Assembly: GCF_017676385.1 (NCBI RefSeq)
Contig: NZ_JAFFZN010000037.1
Location: 1-64,000 of the forward strand
Reading direction: 5' to 3'
DNA length: 64,000 nucleotides
Origin: Streptomyces spirodelae
GTDB lineage: Bacteria > Actinomycetota > Actinomycetes > Streptomycetales > Streptomycetaceae
Shown: positions 41,482 through 49,945 of the stretch, piece after piece
How positions within the stretch are numbered: the first letter of the stretch is position 1
Layout of the letters: each line of letters starts with the position of its first letter
Notes under the pieces: model-generated
Database searches by the model: none
What the model was told of the DNA's origin: nothing
The model's input: the letters and a program-made list of their open reading frames with translations, nothing else
Made by a program: the position numbers and the translations under genes

Positions 41482-42527
41482 CAGCGCTGCCCCTCTCGCA
41501 CGTCCGAGCCGTCCCGCAGGTCCCCGCCGTCCCGCAGGTCCAGGCCGATGTCGAGGATCGGGGCCGAGTGGGTGAGCGAGCCGACGGCGAGGAAGTCCAC
41601 ACCGGTGGCCGCGTACTCGGCCGCGTTGGCCAGGGTGAGCCGCCCGGAGGACTCCAGCCGCGCCCGGCCCGCCACCAGGGTGACGGCCTCCGCCGTCATA
41701 CCCGGCGTGAAGTTGTCCAGCAGCAGCAGATCGGCACCCTGGTCGAGCACCGGCGGGATCTGGTCGAGGCGGTCGACCTCCACCTCGATGGGGATGTCGG
41801 GGAACTCGGCACGCACCCGCGCGAACGCCTCCGCGACACCGCCCGCCGCGATCACGTGGTTGTCCTTGATCAGGGCGGCGTCCGAGAGCGACATCCGGTG
41901 GTTGACGCCGCCGCCGCAGCGCACCGCGAACTTCTCCAGGGCGCGCAGCCCCGGCGTGGTCTTGCGGGTGTCGCGCACCCGCGCCTCGGTGCCCTCCAGC
42001 GCGTCCGCCCAGGCCCGGGTCGCGGTCGCGATACCGGAGAGGTGGCACAGCAGATTGAGCGCGCTGCGCTCGGCGGTGAGCAGGTCACGGGTACGGGTGC
42101 GGACGGTCAGCAGCCGCTGCCCTGCCTCCACCCGGTCGCCGTCCAGCGCGTGCCGTTCCACCTCGAACTCGTCGGTGCACACCACCGACAGCACCGCCTC
42201 GGCCACCCGCAGCCCCGCGACGGTGCCCGACTCGCGCGCGGTGAAGTCCCCCGTCGCCACGGCGTCCTCCGGGATGGTGGCGACGCTGGTGACGTCCACG
42301 CCCCGGTCGAGGTCCTCCTCGACGGCCAGGTGGGCGATGTCCTCGACCTGCACCGGGTCGAGACCCGCGTCGGCCAGCAGTTGCGCCAGGTCGGGGTCCA
42401 GGCCGCACTCCAGCGGGTCCAGCTCGTCCGGTTCCGACGAGCAGCCGCAGCCGTCGCCGCAACCGCCCGGCTCGGACGGTCCCGAGGGGCCCTGGCCGAT
42501 CTGGAGGAGTGGGAGGTCGTCGGTCAC
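41481..42527 (-). CDS. nadC: Nicotinate-nucleotide diphosphorylase (quinolinate phosphoribosyltransferase)
   Basis: A 348-residue NadC, which converts quinolinate and PRPP to nicotinate mononucleotide in NAD synthesis. Core motifs include ARESGTVAGL, LNLLCHLSGIAT, RKTTPGLRALEK, VRCGGGVNHRMSLSDA, IEVEVDRLDQ and LLLDNF. It is ~60 residues longer than usual: residues 1-43 are a Gly/Asp-rich extension with Cys23, 27, 29 and 41 (GGCGDGCGCSS), and the C-terminus ends in DLRDG repeats encoded by an 18-bp DNA repeat. It overlaps nadB and coaX by a few bases at either end. Confidence 0.95.
   Translation of the reverse strand: MTDDLPLLQIGQGPSGPSEPGGCGDGCGCSSEPDELDPLECGLDPDLAQLLADAGLDPVQVEDIAHLAVEEDLDRGVDVTSVATIPEDAVATGDFTARESGTVAGLRVAEAVLSVVCTDEFEVERHALDGDRVEAGQRLLTVRTRTRDLLTAERSALNLLCHLSGIATATRAWADALEGTEARVRDTRKTTPGLRALEKFAVRCGGGVNHRMSLSDAALIKDNHVIAAGGVAEAFARVRAEFPDIPIEVEVDRLDQIPPVLDQGADLLLLDNFTPGMTAEAVTLVAGRARLESSGRLTLANAAEYAATGVDFLAVGSLTHSAPILDIGLDLRDGGDLRDGSDVREGQR
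41509..41541 (-). repeat. 18-bp period repeat in the 3' end of nadC
   Basis: CCGTCCCGCAGGTCC occurs at 41509-41523 and 41527-41541, giving repeated DLRDG in the protein. Period 18 keeps the frame. Confidence 0.85.
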
Positions 42528-44260
42528 TGTTGCTCCTTGGGCGGGGCGGCGACCGCGGGGAAGGCGGTCGTCCGGGTCGTACGGAGGGTGAAACGGGCGC
42601 CGGGACGCTCAGCGCTGTCGAGGGTGACGACGATGTGGCGGCGCCACTGCTCGTCGTCGCGGTCCGGGAAGTCCTCGCGCCAGTGGCAGCCGCGGGTCTC
42701 CTCGCGGCGGAGGGCCGCGGCCACCAGCACCCGCGCCACCAGGTGGAGATTGGCCGTCTCCCAGGTGTCCACGCCCGGCTCGGGGCTCTTCCCGTCCACT
42801 GTGGCGGTGAGGGCCGCCAGCTTCTCGGCCGCCGAGGAGAGGGACCGGGCGCTGCGGAGGACTCCGGCGCCCGCCGTCATCAGGTGCTGGATACGGGTGC
42901 GGGCGGCGGCGGGCAGCAGCGGCGCGGCGGGCCCGCCCTCGGCGACGACCGCGGGTCCTGGTGCCCGGTGCCCTGCGGCCAGCACCGACTCGGCGATCCG
43001 CTCGGCGAAGACGAGGCCCTCCAGCAGGCTGTTGGAGGCCAGGCGGTTGGCGCCGTGGACACCGGTGCAGGCGGCCTCCCCGCAGGCGTAGAGGCCGGGC
43101 ACCGTGGTGCGGCCGCTCAGGTCGGTACGGATGCCGCCGCTGGCGTAGTGCGCGGCCGGTGCCACTGGAACGGGCTCGGTTACGGGGTCGATGCCGTGGG
43201 CCCGGCAGGCGGCGAAAATGGTCGGGAAGCGGGTCTCCCACATGGCGGCGCCGAAGTGCCGGGCGTCCAGGTACATGTGGTCGGTGCCCTGCTCGGCCGC
43301 GTGCCGCATGATGCCCTTGGCCACGATGTCGCGCGGCGCCAGCTCGGCCAGCGGATGGGCACCCTGCATGAAGCGCACCCCGTCGGCGTCCACCAGGTGC
43401 GCGCCCTCCCCGCGTACGGCCTCGGAGATGAGCGGCTGCTGCCCCTCCGCCTCCGGGCCCAGATAGAGCACCGTCGGGTGGAACTGGACGAACTCCAGGT
43501 CGGAGACCTCCGCGCCGGCGCGCAGTGCGAGAGCGACCCCGTCCCCGGTGGAGACCGCCGGGTTGGTCGTCGCGGCGTAGACCTGTCCCATGCCGCCGGT
43601 GGCCAGGACGACGGCGGGTGCGCGGACCGCGCCGACCCCGTCGTGCTGCCCCTCGCCCATGACGTGCAGGGTGACACCCGCGGTGTGGCCGTCCGCGTCC
43701 TTGAGCAGGTCCAGGACGAGGGCGTTTTCGATGGTGCGGATGTTCTGTGCGCGTACGGCGTCCACCAGGGCGCGGGAGACCTCGGCGCCTGTGGCGTCAC
43801 CGCCCGCGTGGACGATGCGGTTGCGGTGGTGGCCGCCCTCACGGGTCAGCGCGATCTGCCCGGTCTCGGCGGAGCGGTCGAAGTCGGCACCCGCCTCGAT
43901 GAGCCGCCGTACGGCCGCGGGGCCCTCGGTGACCAGGGTGCGCACCGCGTTCTCGTCGCACAGCCCGACCCCCGCCTCCAGGGTGTCGTCCAGGTGCTGC
44001 TCGGGGCTGTCCCCCTCGCCCAGCGCGGCGGCGATGCCGCCCTGGGCCCAGCGGGTCGATCCGGCGTTCAGCCGGGCCTTGGTGACCACGACGGTACGGG
44101 CGCCGCCGGCCGCGCAGCGCAGCGCAGCGGTCAGCCCGGCGACCCCCGAGCCGACGACGACCACGTCGGCGTCCAGGTTCCAGCCCGGCGGCGGCGCGGG
44201 CAGCGCGGTGCCGGCTATGCCGGGTCCGAGGGTGGCGGGTGGCCGGCTGTGGGCGGTCAT
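42524..44260 (-). CDS. nadB: L-aspartate oxidase
   Basis: A 578-residue FAD enzyme that oxidises L-aspartate to iminoaspartate, the first step of de novo NAD synthesis. The FAD dinucleotide motif VVVVGSGVAGLTAALRCA is near residue 30. The succinate dehydrogenase/fumarate reductase-like elements TRWAQGGIAAAL, REGGHHRNRIVHAGGDATG, MQGAHPLAELAPRD and GLYACGEAACTGVHGANRLASNSLLE are intact. It overlaps panC upstream and nadC downstream by 4 bp each. Quinolinate synthase (nadA), the next enzyme, is not in this window. Confidence 0.96.
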   Translation of the reverse strand: MTAHSRPPATLGPGIAGTALPAPPPGWNLDADVVVVGSGVAGLTAALRCAAGGARTVVVTKARLNAGSTRWAQGGIAAALGEGDSPEQHLDDTLEAGVGLCDENAVRTLVTEGPAAVRRLIEAGADFDRSAETGQIALTREGGHHRNRIVHAGGDATGAEVSRALVDAVRAQNIRTIENALVLDLLKDADGHTAGVTLHVMGEGQHDGVGAVRAPAVVLATGGMGQVYAATTNPAVSTGDGVALALRAGAEVSDLEFVQFHPTVLYLGPEAEGQQPLISEAVRGEGAHLVDADGVRFMQGAHPLAELAPRDIVAKGIMRHAAEQGTDHMYLDARHFGAAMWETRFPTIFAACRAHGIDPVTEPVPVAPAAHYASGGIRTDLSGRTTVPGLYACGEAACTGVHGANRLASNSLLEGLVFAERIAESVLAAGHRAPGPAVVAEGGPAAPLLPAAARTRIQHLMTAGAGVLRSARSLSSAAEKLAALTATVDGKSPEPGVDTWETANLHLVARVLVAAALRREETRGCHWREDFPDRDDEQWRRHIVVTLDSAERPGARFTLRTTRTTAFPAVAAPPKEQQ

Positions 44261-45159
44261 CGTGCTTCTCCGGGGTGCTGTGCGGGGTGCGGTGTGCCGA
44301 AGTGCAGGGGGACGTTGTCGATCAGCCGGGTGGTGCCGGCGCGGGCCGCGACGGCGAGGACGGCGTCACCCCGCCACACGTCGTCGGTGATCTCCGCGAA
44401 GCTCCCGGGATCGACCAGCGCGACGTAGTCCACGTCCAGGCCCTGGCCGCCGGGCCGCACCGCGGCCGGTTCCAGCACCTGCCGCGCGGCCCGCAGGACG
44501 GCTGCCGGGCCCTGTGGCACGGCCTGCTCGCCGGCGCGCAGGGCGCGCGAGAGGGCGAGGGCACCGGCGCGCTCGGAGTCGCTCAGATAGCGGTTGCGGC
44601 TGGAGAGCGCGAGGCCGTCGGGTTCGCGGACGGTGGGGACGGCGACGACCTCCACGGGGAAGTTCAGATCCCGCACCATCCGGCGCACCAGGGAGAGCTG
44701 CTGGGCGTCCTTCTGCCCGAAGAAGGCCACATCGGGCGCCGTGAGGTGGAGCAGCTTGGCGACGACGGTGAGCACCCCGTCGAAGTGGCCCGGGCGGAAA
44801 GCTCCCTCCAGCACGGCACCCATCGGCCCTGCGGAGATCCGCACCTGGGGCTCGCCGCCCGGGTAGACCTCGGCCACGGACGGCGCGAACACCACGTCAG
44901 CGCCCTCCTTCCCGGCGAGCTGGACGTCGGCGTCCAGAGTGCGCGGGTAGCGGTCCAGGTCCTCCCCGGCGCCGAACTGGAGCGGGTTGACGAAGACGGT
45001 GACCACCACCTGGCCCTCGGGGCCGACCAGCTCGCGCGCCGCGCGCACCAGCGCCGCGTGGCCCTCGTGCAGCGCGCCCATGGTCATGACGACGGCGCGT
45101 TCAGCTTCGCGGGCGAGGGAGCGCAGTTCCGCCGCCGTGGCGACGAGGTGCGGGCTCAT
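44257..45159 (-). CDS. panC: Pantothenate synthetase
   Basis: A 300-residue PanC, which ligates pantoate and beta-alanine with ATP. The nucleotidyltransferase signature VMTMGALHEGHAALVRAAR is at about residues 25-43, QFGAGEDLDRYPR and the FFGQKDAQQ motif follow, and the KMSKS-equivalent LSSRNRYLS is at about 190. The start overlaps the DUF2520 gene by 4 bp. Together with coaX at the end of the operon it links pantothenate to CoA synthesis. Confidence 0.96.
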   Translation of the reverse strand: MSPHLVATAAELRSLAREAERAVVMTMGALHEGHAALVRAARELVGPEGQVVVTVFVNPLQFGAGEDLDRYPRTLDADVQLAGKEGADVVFAPSVAEVYPGGEPQVRISAGPMGAVLEGAFRPGHFDGVLTVVAKLLHLTAPDVAFFGQKDAQQLSLVRRMVRDLNFPVEVVAVPTVREPDGLALSSRNRYLSDSERAGALALSRALRAGEQAVPQGPAAVLRAARQVLEPAAVRPGGQGLDVDYVALVDPGSFAEITDDVWRGDAVLAVAARAGTTRLIDNVPLHFGTPHPAQHPGEAR

Positions 45160-46205
45160 GTGTCCGCCTCCCCGCCGACGTCACCGTCGCTGCCCGGCCC
45201 TTCGCTCTCGCCGCCTGGGCCCTTGCGCTCGCCCTTGCCGCCCGGACCTCCGCCCTCGCTGCCGGAAGCCGCCAGGACGTCCAGCAGCGCCTCGGCGGGC
45301 TCCGCCTTGAGCAGTCCGTGTGCGAGCGCCCGGTCGGCGGTCGCGCGGGCCATCGCGAGGTAGCCGGCCACCGTCTCGGGCGCGCTGCGGCGCAGCTCGG
45401 CGATGTGCGCGGCGACAGTGCCCGCGTCGCCGCGCGCCACCGGGCCGGTCAGCGCGGCGTCGCCGGAGCGCAGGCCGTTGTCCAGGGCAGCGCCCAGCAG
45501 CGGGCCCAGCATCCGGTCGGGGGCCTGCACACCGGTGGCGCGCAGCAGATCCATCGACTGGTTGACGAGGGTGACCAGATGGTTGGCCCCGATGGCGAGG
45601 GCCGCGTGATACAGCGGGCGCGCCTGTTCGGCGACCCACTCCGGCTCGCCGCCCATCTCGATGACCAGGGCCTCGGCCGCCAGCCGCAGTTCCTCGGGCG
45701 CCGTCACCCCGAACGCGCAGCCGGCCAGCCGCTGCACGTCCACCGAGGTGCCGGTGAACGTCATCACCGGGTGCAGCGCCAGCGGCAGCGCTCCGGCGCG
45801 CAGCGCGGGCTCCAGCACCGAGACGCCGAACCGGCCGGAGGTGTGCACCAGCAGTTGCCCTGGACGGACGGCACCGGTCCGCGCCAGCCCTGACACCAGG
45901 TCCGGCAGCGCGTCGTCGGGCACCGTCAGCAGGACCAGCTCGGAGCGGGCCAGCACCTCGGCCGGGTCCACCAGCGGCACTCCGGGGAGCAGCTCGGCGG
46001 CGCGGCGGCGCGAGGCGTCCGAGACGCCGGAGGCCGCGACGGGACGGTGCCCGGCCAGCCGCAGCGCCGCCGCCAGTGCCGGGCCGACCCGTCCGGCGCC
46101 GACGACGCCGACGGACAGCCGCGCCGGGCGGTCCTCGGCCCGCGCCGGGCCCGACGGATCGGGCCCTCCCGTGCCGTCCGGGAGGTGGGGATGGTGTGCG
46201 TTCAC
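45156..46205 (-). CDS. Rossmann-like and DUF2520 domain protein
   Basis: A 349-residue dehydrogenase-like protein. A Rossmann motif VGVVGAGRVGPALAAALRLA is at about residues 31-50, LVLLTVPDDALPDLV follows, then the conserved LHPVMTFTG and the C-terminal DUF2520 helical domain with HAALAIGANHLVTL. The fold resembles ketopantoate and 6-phosphogluconate dehydrogenases, and its place directly upstream of panC suggests a role in pantoate supply, but that is inference. GTG start at 46205. The last ~35 residues are Gly/Glu/Asp-rich and disordered. It heads the NAD/CoA operon. Confidence 0.88.
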   Translation of the reverse strand: MNAHHPHLPDGTGGPDPSGPARAEDRPARLSVGVVGAGRVGPALAAALRLAGHRPVAASGVSDASRRRAAELLPGVPLVDPAEVLARSELVLLTVPDDALPDLVSGLARTGAVRPGQLLVHTSGRFGVSVLEPALRAGALPLALHPVMTFTGTSVDVQRLAGCAFGVTAPEELRLAAEALVIEMGGEPEWVAEQARPLYHAALAIGANHLVTLVNQSMDLLRATGVQAPDRMLGPLLGAALDNGLRSGDAALTGPVARGDAGTVAAHIAELRRSAPETVAGYLAMARATADRALAHGLLKAEPAEALLDVLAASGSEGGGPGGKGERKGPGGESEGPGSDGDVGGEADT

Positions 46206-46270
46206 GAAAGTGGCCTTCCGTATGCGTTCCGGTCCGCTCAGCCGTCGGTACCGGACGAGACCAGGCCATG

Positions 46271-46567
46271 CTAAGCCCTCCGCGCGCGGCGCCGGAGGGA
46301 CCGGGGTGCGGTACCCCGCACGGTCCGGCCGGGGGTCCGGTCCGCCGTCCGGCCGGAGGTCCCGTTCACGGGCCGGTCCGTGGACCGGGCGACGGTTCGG
46401 TCCGCCGTTTCCTCCGCGGTTGTGCCGAGCGCCTTCCGGGCCTCCCTACGAGCCACCCACCACGCCCGCAGCAGCTTCGCCTCGTGGGCACCCGGTTCCG
46501 GTGGCGGCGGCTGCTCCTGGGAGCGGAGCCGCCAGACGTCCAATGCGTACTGCTCACTGATGCTCAT
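46271..46567 (-). CDS. Small hypothetical protein, possibly ArsR-controlled
   Basis: A 98-residue protein starting MSISEQYALDVWRLRSQEQP, with a short helical, Trp-rich N-terminal half and a Thr/Arg/Gly low-complexity tail (degenerate GRTADRTPGRT repeats). No family recognised. It is divergent from the ArsR/DUF5937 gene, and two palindromic operators lie in the 130-bp gap, so it may be a target of that regulator. It could also be the first gene of the NAD/CoA transcript, as the DUF2520 gene starts 65 bp downstream. Confidence 0.62.
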   Translation of the reverse strand: MSISEQYALDVWRLRSQEQPPPPEPGAHEAKLLRAWWVARREARKALGTTAEETADRTVARSTDRPVNGTSGRTADRTPGRTVRGTAPRSLRRRARRA

Positions 46568-46608
46568 GGCCCCGAGACTGCTGCGCGTCTCCCGCCACAG
46601 CACGCGAG

Positions 46609-46625
46609 TTGACGAGGGTCGTCAA
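46609..46625. promoter_or_regulatory. Palindromic operator 1 of the ArsR/DUF5937 region
   Basis: TTGACGA-GGG-TCGTCAA is a perfect 7-bp inverted repeat with a 3-bp centre, about 90 bp above the regulator start. Confidence 0.75.
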
Positions 46626-46640
46626 TCGGCGCCCCGACGA

Positions 46641-46657
46641 TTGACGCCGCTCGTCAA
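46641..46657. promoter_or_regulatory. Palindromic operator 2 of the ArsR/DUF5937 region
   Basis: TTGACG-CCGCT-CGTCAA, same length and outer arms as operator 1, 32 bp centre to centre from it (about three helical turns), placing both on one face of the DNA. Confidence 0.75.
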
Positions 46658-46697
46658 TCGGGGAAGAAAAAGCGAGGTCAGGAGGGAGGATGGAGCC

Positions 46698-47822
46698 ATG
46701 AGCGTCACCATCGACATAGCGGGGCTGCCGCCGGAGCGCATCGTGTTCGCCCCCTCGCCCCTGGCGGAGCTGGGCGCCACACTGCACGTGCTGGCCGAGC
46801 CCGGGCACCATCCCGGAGCACACGGCTGGGCGACGGCCACCAACGCCGCGCTGAAGCCGGACCTGGCCGACCGGCTGTGCGAGGCGGACTTCCTCTGGCG
46901 CACCGCGTTCTCCGACATCCTGATGGGCTTCGCCGGGCTGCGGGACGCCTCCGTACAGCCCGCAGCGACGCTGGCCGAGGACCTGGATCTGCTGGACAAG
47001 CTGGACGACGAACAGTTCGTCACCGCCGCGCTGGAGTTCACCTGCGCCACCGGCTACGCGGAGCAGGCGACGCTCTCGCCACTGTCCGACCCGGTGGTGC
47101 GAAAGCGCACGCTCGAACTGGCCGCCGCGCGAGGGCCGCAACAGCGGCGGTTCACCGAGCGGCTGCTGGAGGACCCGCCCACCGTGCGGGCATGGGTGCG
47201 CCGCTTGTTCGAGGACTGCGAGCAGGCGTTCTTCGCCGACACCTGGCACCGGGTGCGGGGCCAACTGGCGGCCGACGCCAGGGCGAAGACGGACCTGCTG
47301 CGCCGCAGAGGGCTGGCCGCGACGCTGGAGGCGGTCTCACCCGCGCTCAGCACCGACGAGCACGGTTCGGTCATCGAGGTCGACAAGCTGACCAGCGCCT
47401 GGACCACCGCGGTGTCCCCGGCGGTCGGCGCGGGAGTGACGTTCATCCCGTCCGTCCACCAGTGGCCGCATCTGTCGGTGCTGCACCGGTACGGGTGGCG
47501 CCCTGTTGTGCACTATCCGGTGGCGGGACGCGAGGTGCTCTCCGGGCCGCTGTCGGTGGAGCAGTTCACCCTGCGGATGGAGGCGCTGTCGCACCCCATG
47601 CGGATGCGCATGTGCCGGAGCCTGGCGCGCGGTCCCTACACCACCTCGGAACTGGCCGACCTCAACGCGGTCAGCTCGCCGGAGATCTCCCGCCATCTGG
47701 CCGTGCTGAAGAAGGCCGGGCTGATCACCTCGCGGCGGCGCGGACGGTATGTGCAGTACCAGCTGGACGTACAGGTGGTGGCTCGGCTGGGGAGCGACTT
47801 CCTGGAGACGGTCCTTCGTTAG
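46698..47822 (+). CDS. ArsR family transcriptional regulator with DUF5937 domain
   Basis: A 374-residue regulator. The large N-terminal part (about 1-265) matches the DUF5937 type (MSVTIDIAGLPPERIVFAPS...LAELGATLHVL), and a winged helix lies at the C-terminus (RMEALSHPMRMRMCRSLARG, then SSPEISRHLAVLKKAGLITS). No metal-binding Cys motif is visible, so the effector is unknown. GGAGGGAGGATG precedes the ATG at 46698 (a nearby upstream ATG is out of frame). Two 17-bp palindromes upstream suggest self-regulation. Its stop overlaps the stop of the convergent response-regulator gene. Confidence 0.9.
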   Translation: MSVTIDIAGLPPERIVFAPSPLAELGATLHVLAEPGHHPGAHGWATATNAALKPDLADRLCEADFLWRTAFSDILMGFAGLRDASVQPAATLAEDLDLLDKLDDEQFVTAALEFTCATGYAEQATLSPLSDPVVRKRTLELAAARGPQQRRFTERLLEDPPTVRAWVRRLFEDCEQAFFADTWHRVRGQLAADARAKTDLLRRRGLAATLEAVSPALSTDEHGSVIEVDKLTSAWTTAVSPAVGAGVTFIPSVHQWPHLSVLHRYGWRPVVHYPVAGREVLSGPLSVEQFTLRMEALSHPMRMRMCRSLARGPYTTSELADLNAVSSPEISRHLAVLKKAGLITSRRRGRYVQYQLDVQVVARLGSDFLETVLR

Positions 47823-48496
47823 CTGCCCGCCCGCACCAGTCCCGTCTCGTAAGCCAGCACCACCGCCTGCACCCGGTCGCGCAGTTCCAGCTTGGCGAGA
47901 ATGCGGCCCACATGGGTCTTCACCGTCGCCTCCGAGAGCACCAGCTGGGCGGCGATCTCGCCGTTGGAGAGGCCCTGCGCGATCAGTACGAGGACCTCGC
48001 GCTCGCGCTCGGTGAGGCGCTGCAGCTCCTTGGCGACGGGCTCCGAGGAGGTGGCGGGCAGCACGGAGGAGAAGCGGTCGATCAGCCGGCGCGTGGTGCT
48101 CGGCGCCACCACCGCGTCACCGCTGTGCACGGCGCGAATGGCGGCCAGCAGATCGCCGGGCGGCACATCCTTGAGCATGAAGCCGCTCGCCCCGGCCTTG
48201 AGCGCGGAGAAGGCGTACTCGTCCAGGTCGAAGGTGGTCAGTATCAGCACCTTGGGGCTGCCGGGGCCGCCCTCGCCGCCCTCGCAGATCCGGCGGGTGG
48301 CCTCCACACCGTCGACGTTGGGCATCCGTACGTCCATCAGCACCACGTCCACCGGGGTCTCGCGCAGTACCGCCAGTGCCTCCGCACCGTCGCTCGCCTC
48401 CGCCGCGACCTCCATGTCCTGCTGGGCTGTCAGCACCATACGGAAACCGGTGCGCAGCAGCGCCTGATCGTCGACGAGCATCACACGGATGGTCAT
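47819..48496 (-). CDS. NarL/LuxR-type response regulator
   Basis: A 225-residue response regulator. The receiver domain has acidic D9/D10, phosphoacceptor D55 (VVLMDVRMPN), conserved Thr in LILTTFD and Lys in MLKDVPP. The C-terminal LuxR HTH is LTEREREVLVLIAQGLSNGE followed by SEATVKTHVGRILAKL. It follows the histidine kinase gene by 59 bp on the same strand and is its evident partner. Its TAA overlaps the TAG of the convergent ArsR gene in the four bases TTAG. Target genes unknown. Confidence 0.95.
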   Translation of the reverse strand: MTIRVMLVDDQALLRTGFRMVLTAQQDMEVAAEASDGAEALAVLRETPVDVVLMDVRMPNVDGVEATRRICEGGEGGPGSPKVLILTTFDLDEYAFSALKAGASGFMLKDVPPGDLLAAIRAVHSGDAVVAPSTTRRLIDRFSSVLPATSSEPVAKELQRLTEREREVLVLIAQGLSNGEIAAQLVLSEATVKTHVGRILAKLELRDRVQAVVLAYETGLVRAGS

Positions 48497-48555
48497 TTGG
48501 GTCCTCGGGTCCTTCTCGGTAGAGCGGAATAGCGGGGGGAGAGAGAATCGGGGCC

Positions 48556-49800
48556 TCAGTCTGCGCCCTTGAGGGGGAGGTCCGCGCGGACGCGGAAACC
48601 GCCGCCGGAGCGGGGCCCGGCCTCCAGCGCGCCGCCGACCATGCCGACCCGCTCGCGCATCCCGATCAGACCGTGCCCGAGGCCGTCGGCGCCCCCCTCC
48701 TCGTACAGCTCGCGCTGGGCGCCGCGGCCGTCGTCCTCGGCCAGTACGCACAGCTCGTCGTCGCGGTAGCACAGCTGCACCGTGGCGCCCACGTGCGGGC
48801 CGCCGTGCTTGCGGGTGTTGGTCAGCGCCTCCTGCACGATGCGGTACGCGGTCAGCTCGACGCTGCTGGGCAGCGGATGCGGGTCGCCCTCCACCTTGAA
48901 ATCCACGGTCAGCCCGGCGCCGCGCACCTGCTCGACGAGCTCGGCGATCTGCTCGACACCCGGCTGCGGCACGTACTCGTCCCCGTCCGGCTTGCCGGGG
49001 TCCCCGCTGCGCAGCACGCCCAGCAGACGGCGCATCTCGGCGAGCGCCTGGCGGCCGGTCCCGGAGATGGTCTCCAGCGCCATCCGCGTCTGCTCCGGGG
49101 AGCTGTCCAGTACGTAGGCGGCACCGTCGGCCTGTACGACCATCACGGAGACGTTGTGCGCCACCACGTCGTGCAGCTCGCGCGCGATCCGGGCGCGCTC
49201 GGCGGCGACGGCCACCTTGGCCTGCGCCTCGCGCTCCTTCTCCAGCCGCTTCGCGCGCTCCTCCAACTGCAGGTAGTAGGCGCGCCGGGTGCGCAGCGAG
49301 TCACCGAGCACCCAGGCCATCACGAACGCGAGCGTCATGAACAGGGTGCCGAAGATCTCGGCCGACAGGCTTTCGTTCGGTCTGCCGGGCCAGCGCAGCG
49401 TGTCGATGGTGGGCGCCAGCAGCGCCCCGGCCAGCGCGAAGCGGGACGCCCAGCGGGTGTGCCGGGAGGCGACGGTGAAGATGATGACCAGGAAGGCGAA
49501 GTTGCCGGGGAAGGGTCCGACGTCGGTGATCAGCTGGGCGAGCCCGGCGCCCGTGGCCAGCAGCAGCATCTTCTCCGGTGCCCGCCGCCGCAGCGCCACC
49601 ACGAGACTGAGCGCGAGCGCTATCGGGACCATGGCGATCTGCTGCCCGGCGTGCTGCGGCAGCGGCGCGGGGTCCTGCGGAGCCGGGGGCGCGGTCACGG
49701 CCGCGACGATCCACAGCGACGACAACATCAGCAGGAAAACAGCCCAGAGGCTGTCCACCCAGGTGGGGTGCCTGCGGATGAAGTCGTAGAGCCGGTTCAC
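48556..49800 (-). CDS. Two-component sensor histidine kinase
   Basis: A 414-residue HisKA_3 kinase. Four to six membrane segments occupy residues about 17-165 (DUF7134-like sensor of Streptomyces kinases, with almost no extracytoplasmic domain). A short coiled coil (175-200) precedes the phosphoacceptor H210 in ARELHDVVAHNVS. The HATPase has the N-box YRIVQEALTNTRKH and the DDGRG and GLGHGLIGMRERV boxes. GTG at 49800 was chosen because TACGCT lies 7 nt upstream, implying a leaderless message. It is followed by its response regulator and is divergent from the MidA gene. Signal unknown. Confidence 0.94.
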   Translation of the reverse strand: MNRLYDFIRRHPTWVDSLWAVFLLMLSSLWIVAAVTAPPAPQDPAPLPQHAGQQIAMVPIALALSLVVALRRRAPEKMLLLATGAGLAQLITDVGPFPGNFAFLVIIFTVASRHTRWASRFALAGALLAPTIDTLRWPGRPNESLSAEIFGTLFMTLAFVMAWVLGDSLRTRRAYYLQLEERAKRLEKEREAQAKVAVAAERARIARELHDVVAHNVSVMVVQADGAAYVLDSSPEQTRMALETISGTGRQALAEMRRLLGVLRSGDPGKPDGDEYVPQPGVEQIAELVEQVRGAGLTVDFKVEGDPHPLPSSVELTAYRIVQEALTNTRKHGGPHVGATVQLCYRDDELCVLAEDDGRGAQRELYEEGGADGLGHGLIGMRERVGMVGGALEAGPRSGGGFRVRADLPLKGAD

Positions 49801-49807
49801 GTAACCA

Positions 49808-49813
49808 AGCGTA
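49808..49813 (-). promoter_or_regulatory. Candidate -10 box of a leaderless kinase promoter
   Basis: TACGCT on the minus strand, 7 nt above the GTG at 49800. Confidence 0.45.
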
Positions 49814-49933
49814 TGCAGGGCGCACACGTGCGGGGGTCAACCGGACGGCCGATTACTGGCCCGGGCACATACTCCGGAGGGTGGAGGGCCGGGGTCCGCA
49901 CCAACGGTGAGAACCGCCCCGCGGCCGGGCCTC

Positions 49934-49939
49934 TACGGT
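49934..49939 (+). promoter_or_regulatory. Candidate -10 box of a leaderless MidA-gene promoter
   Basis: TACGGT ends 6 nt before the ATG at 49946. Confidence 0.45.
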
Positions 49940-49945
49940 GAGCCC

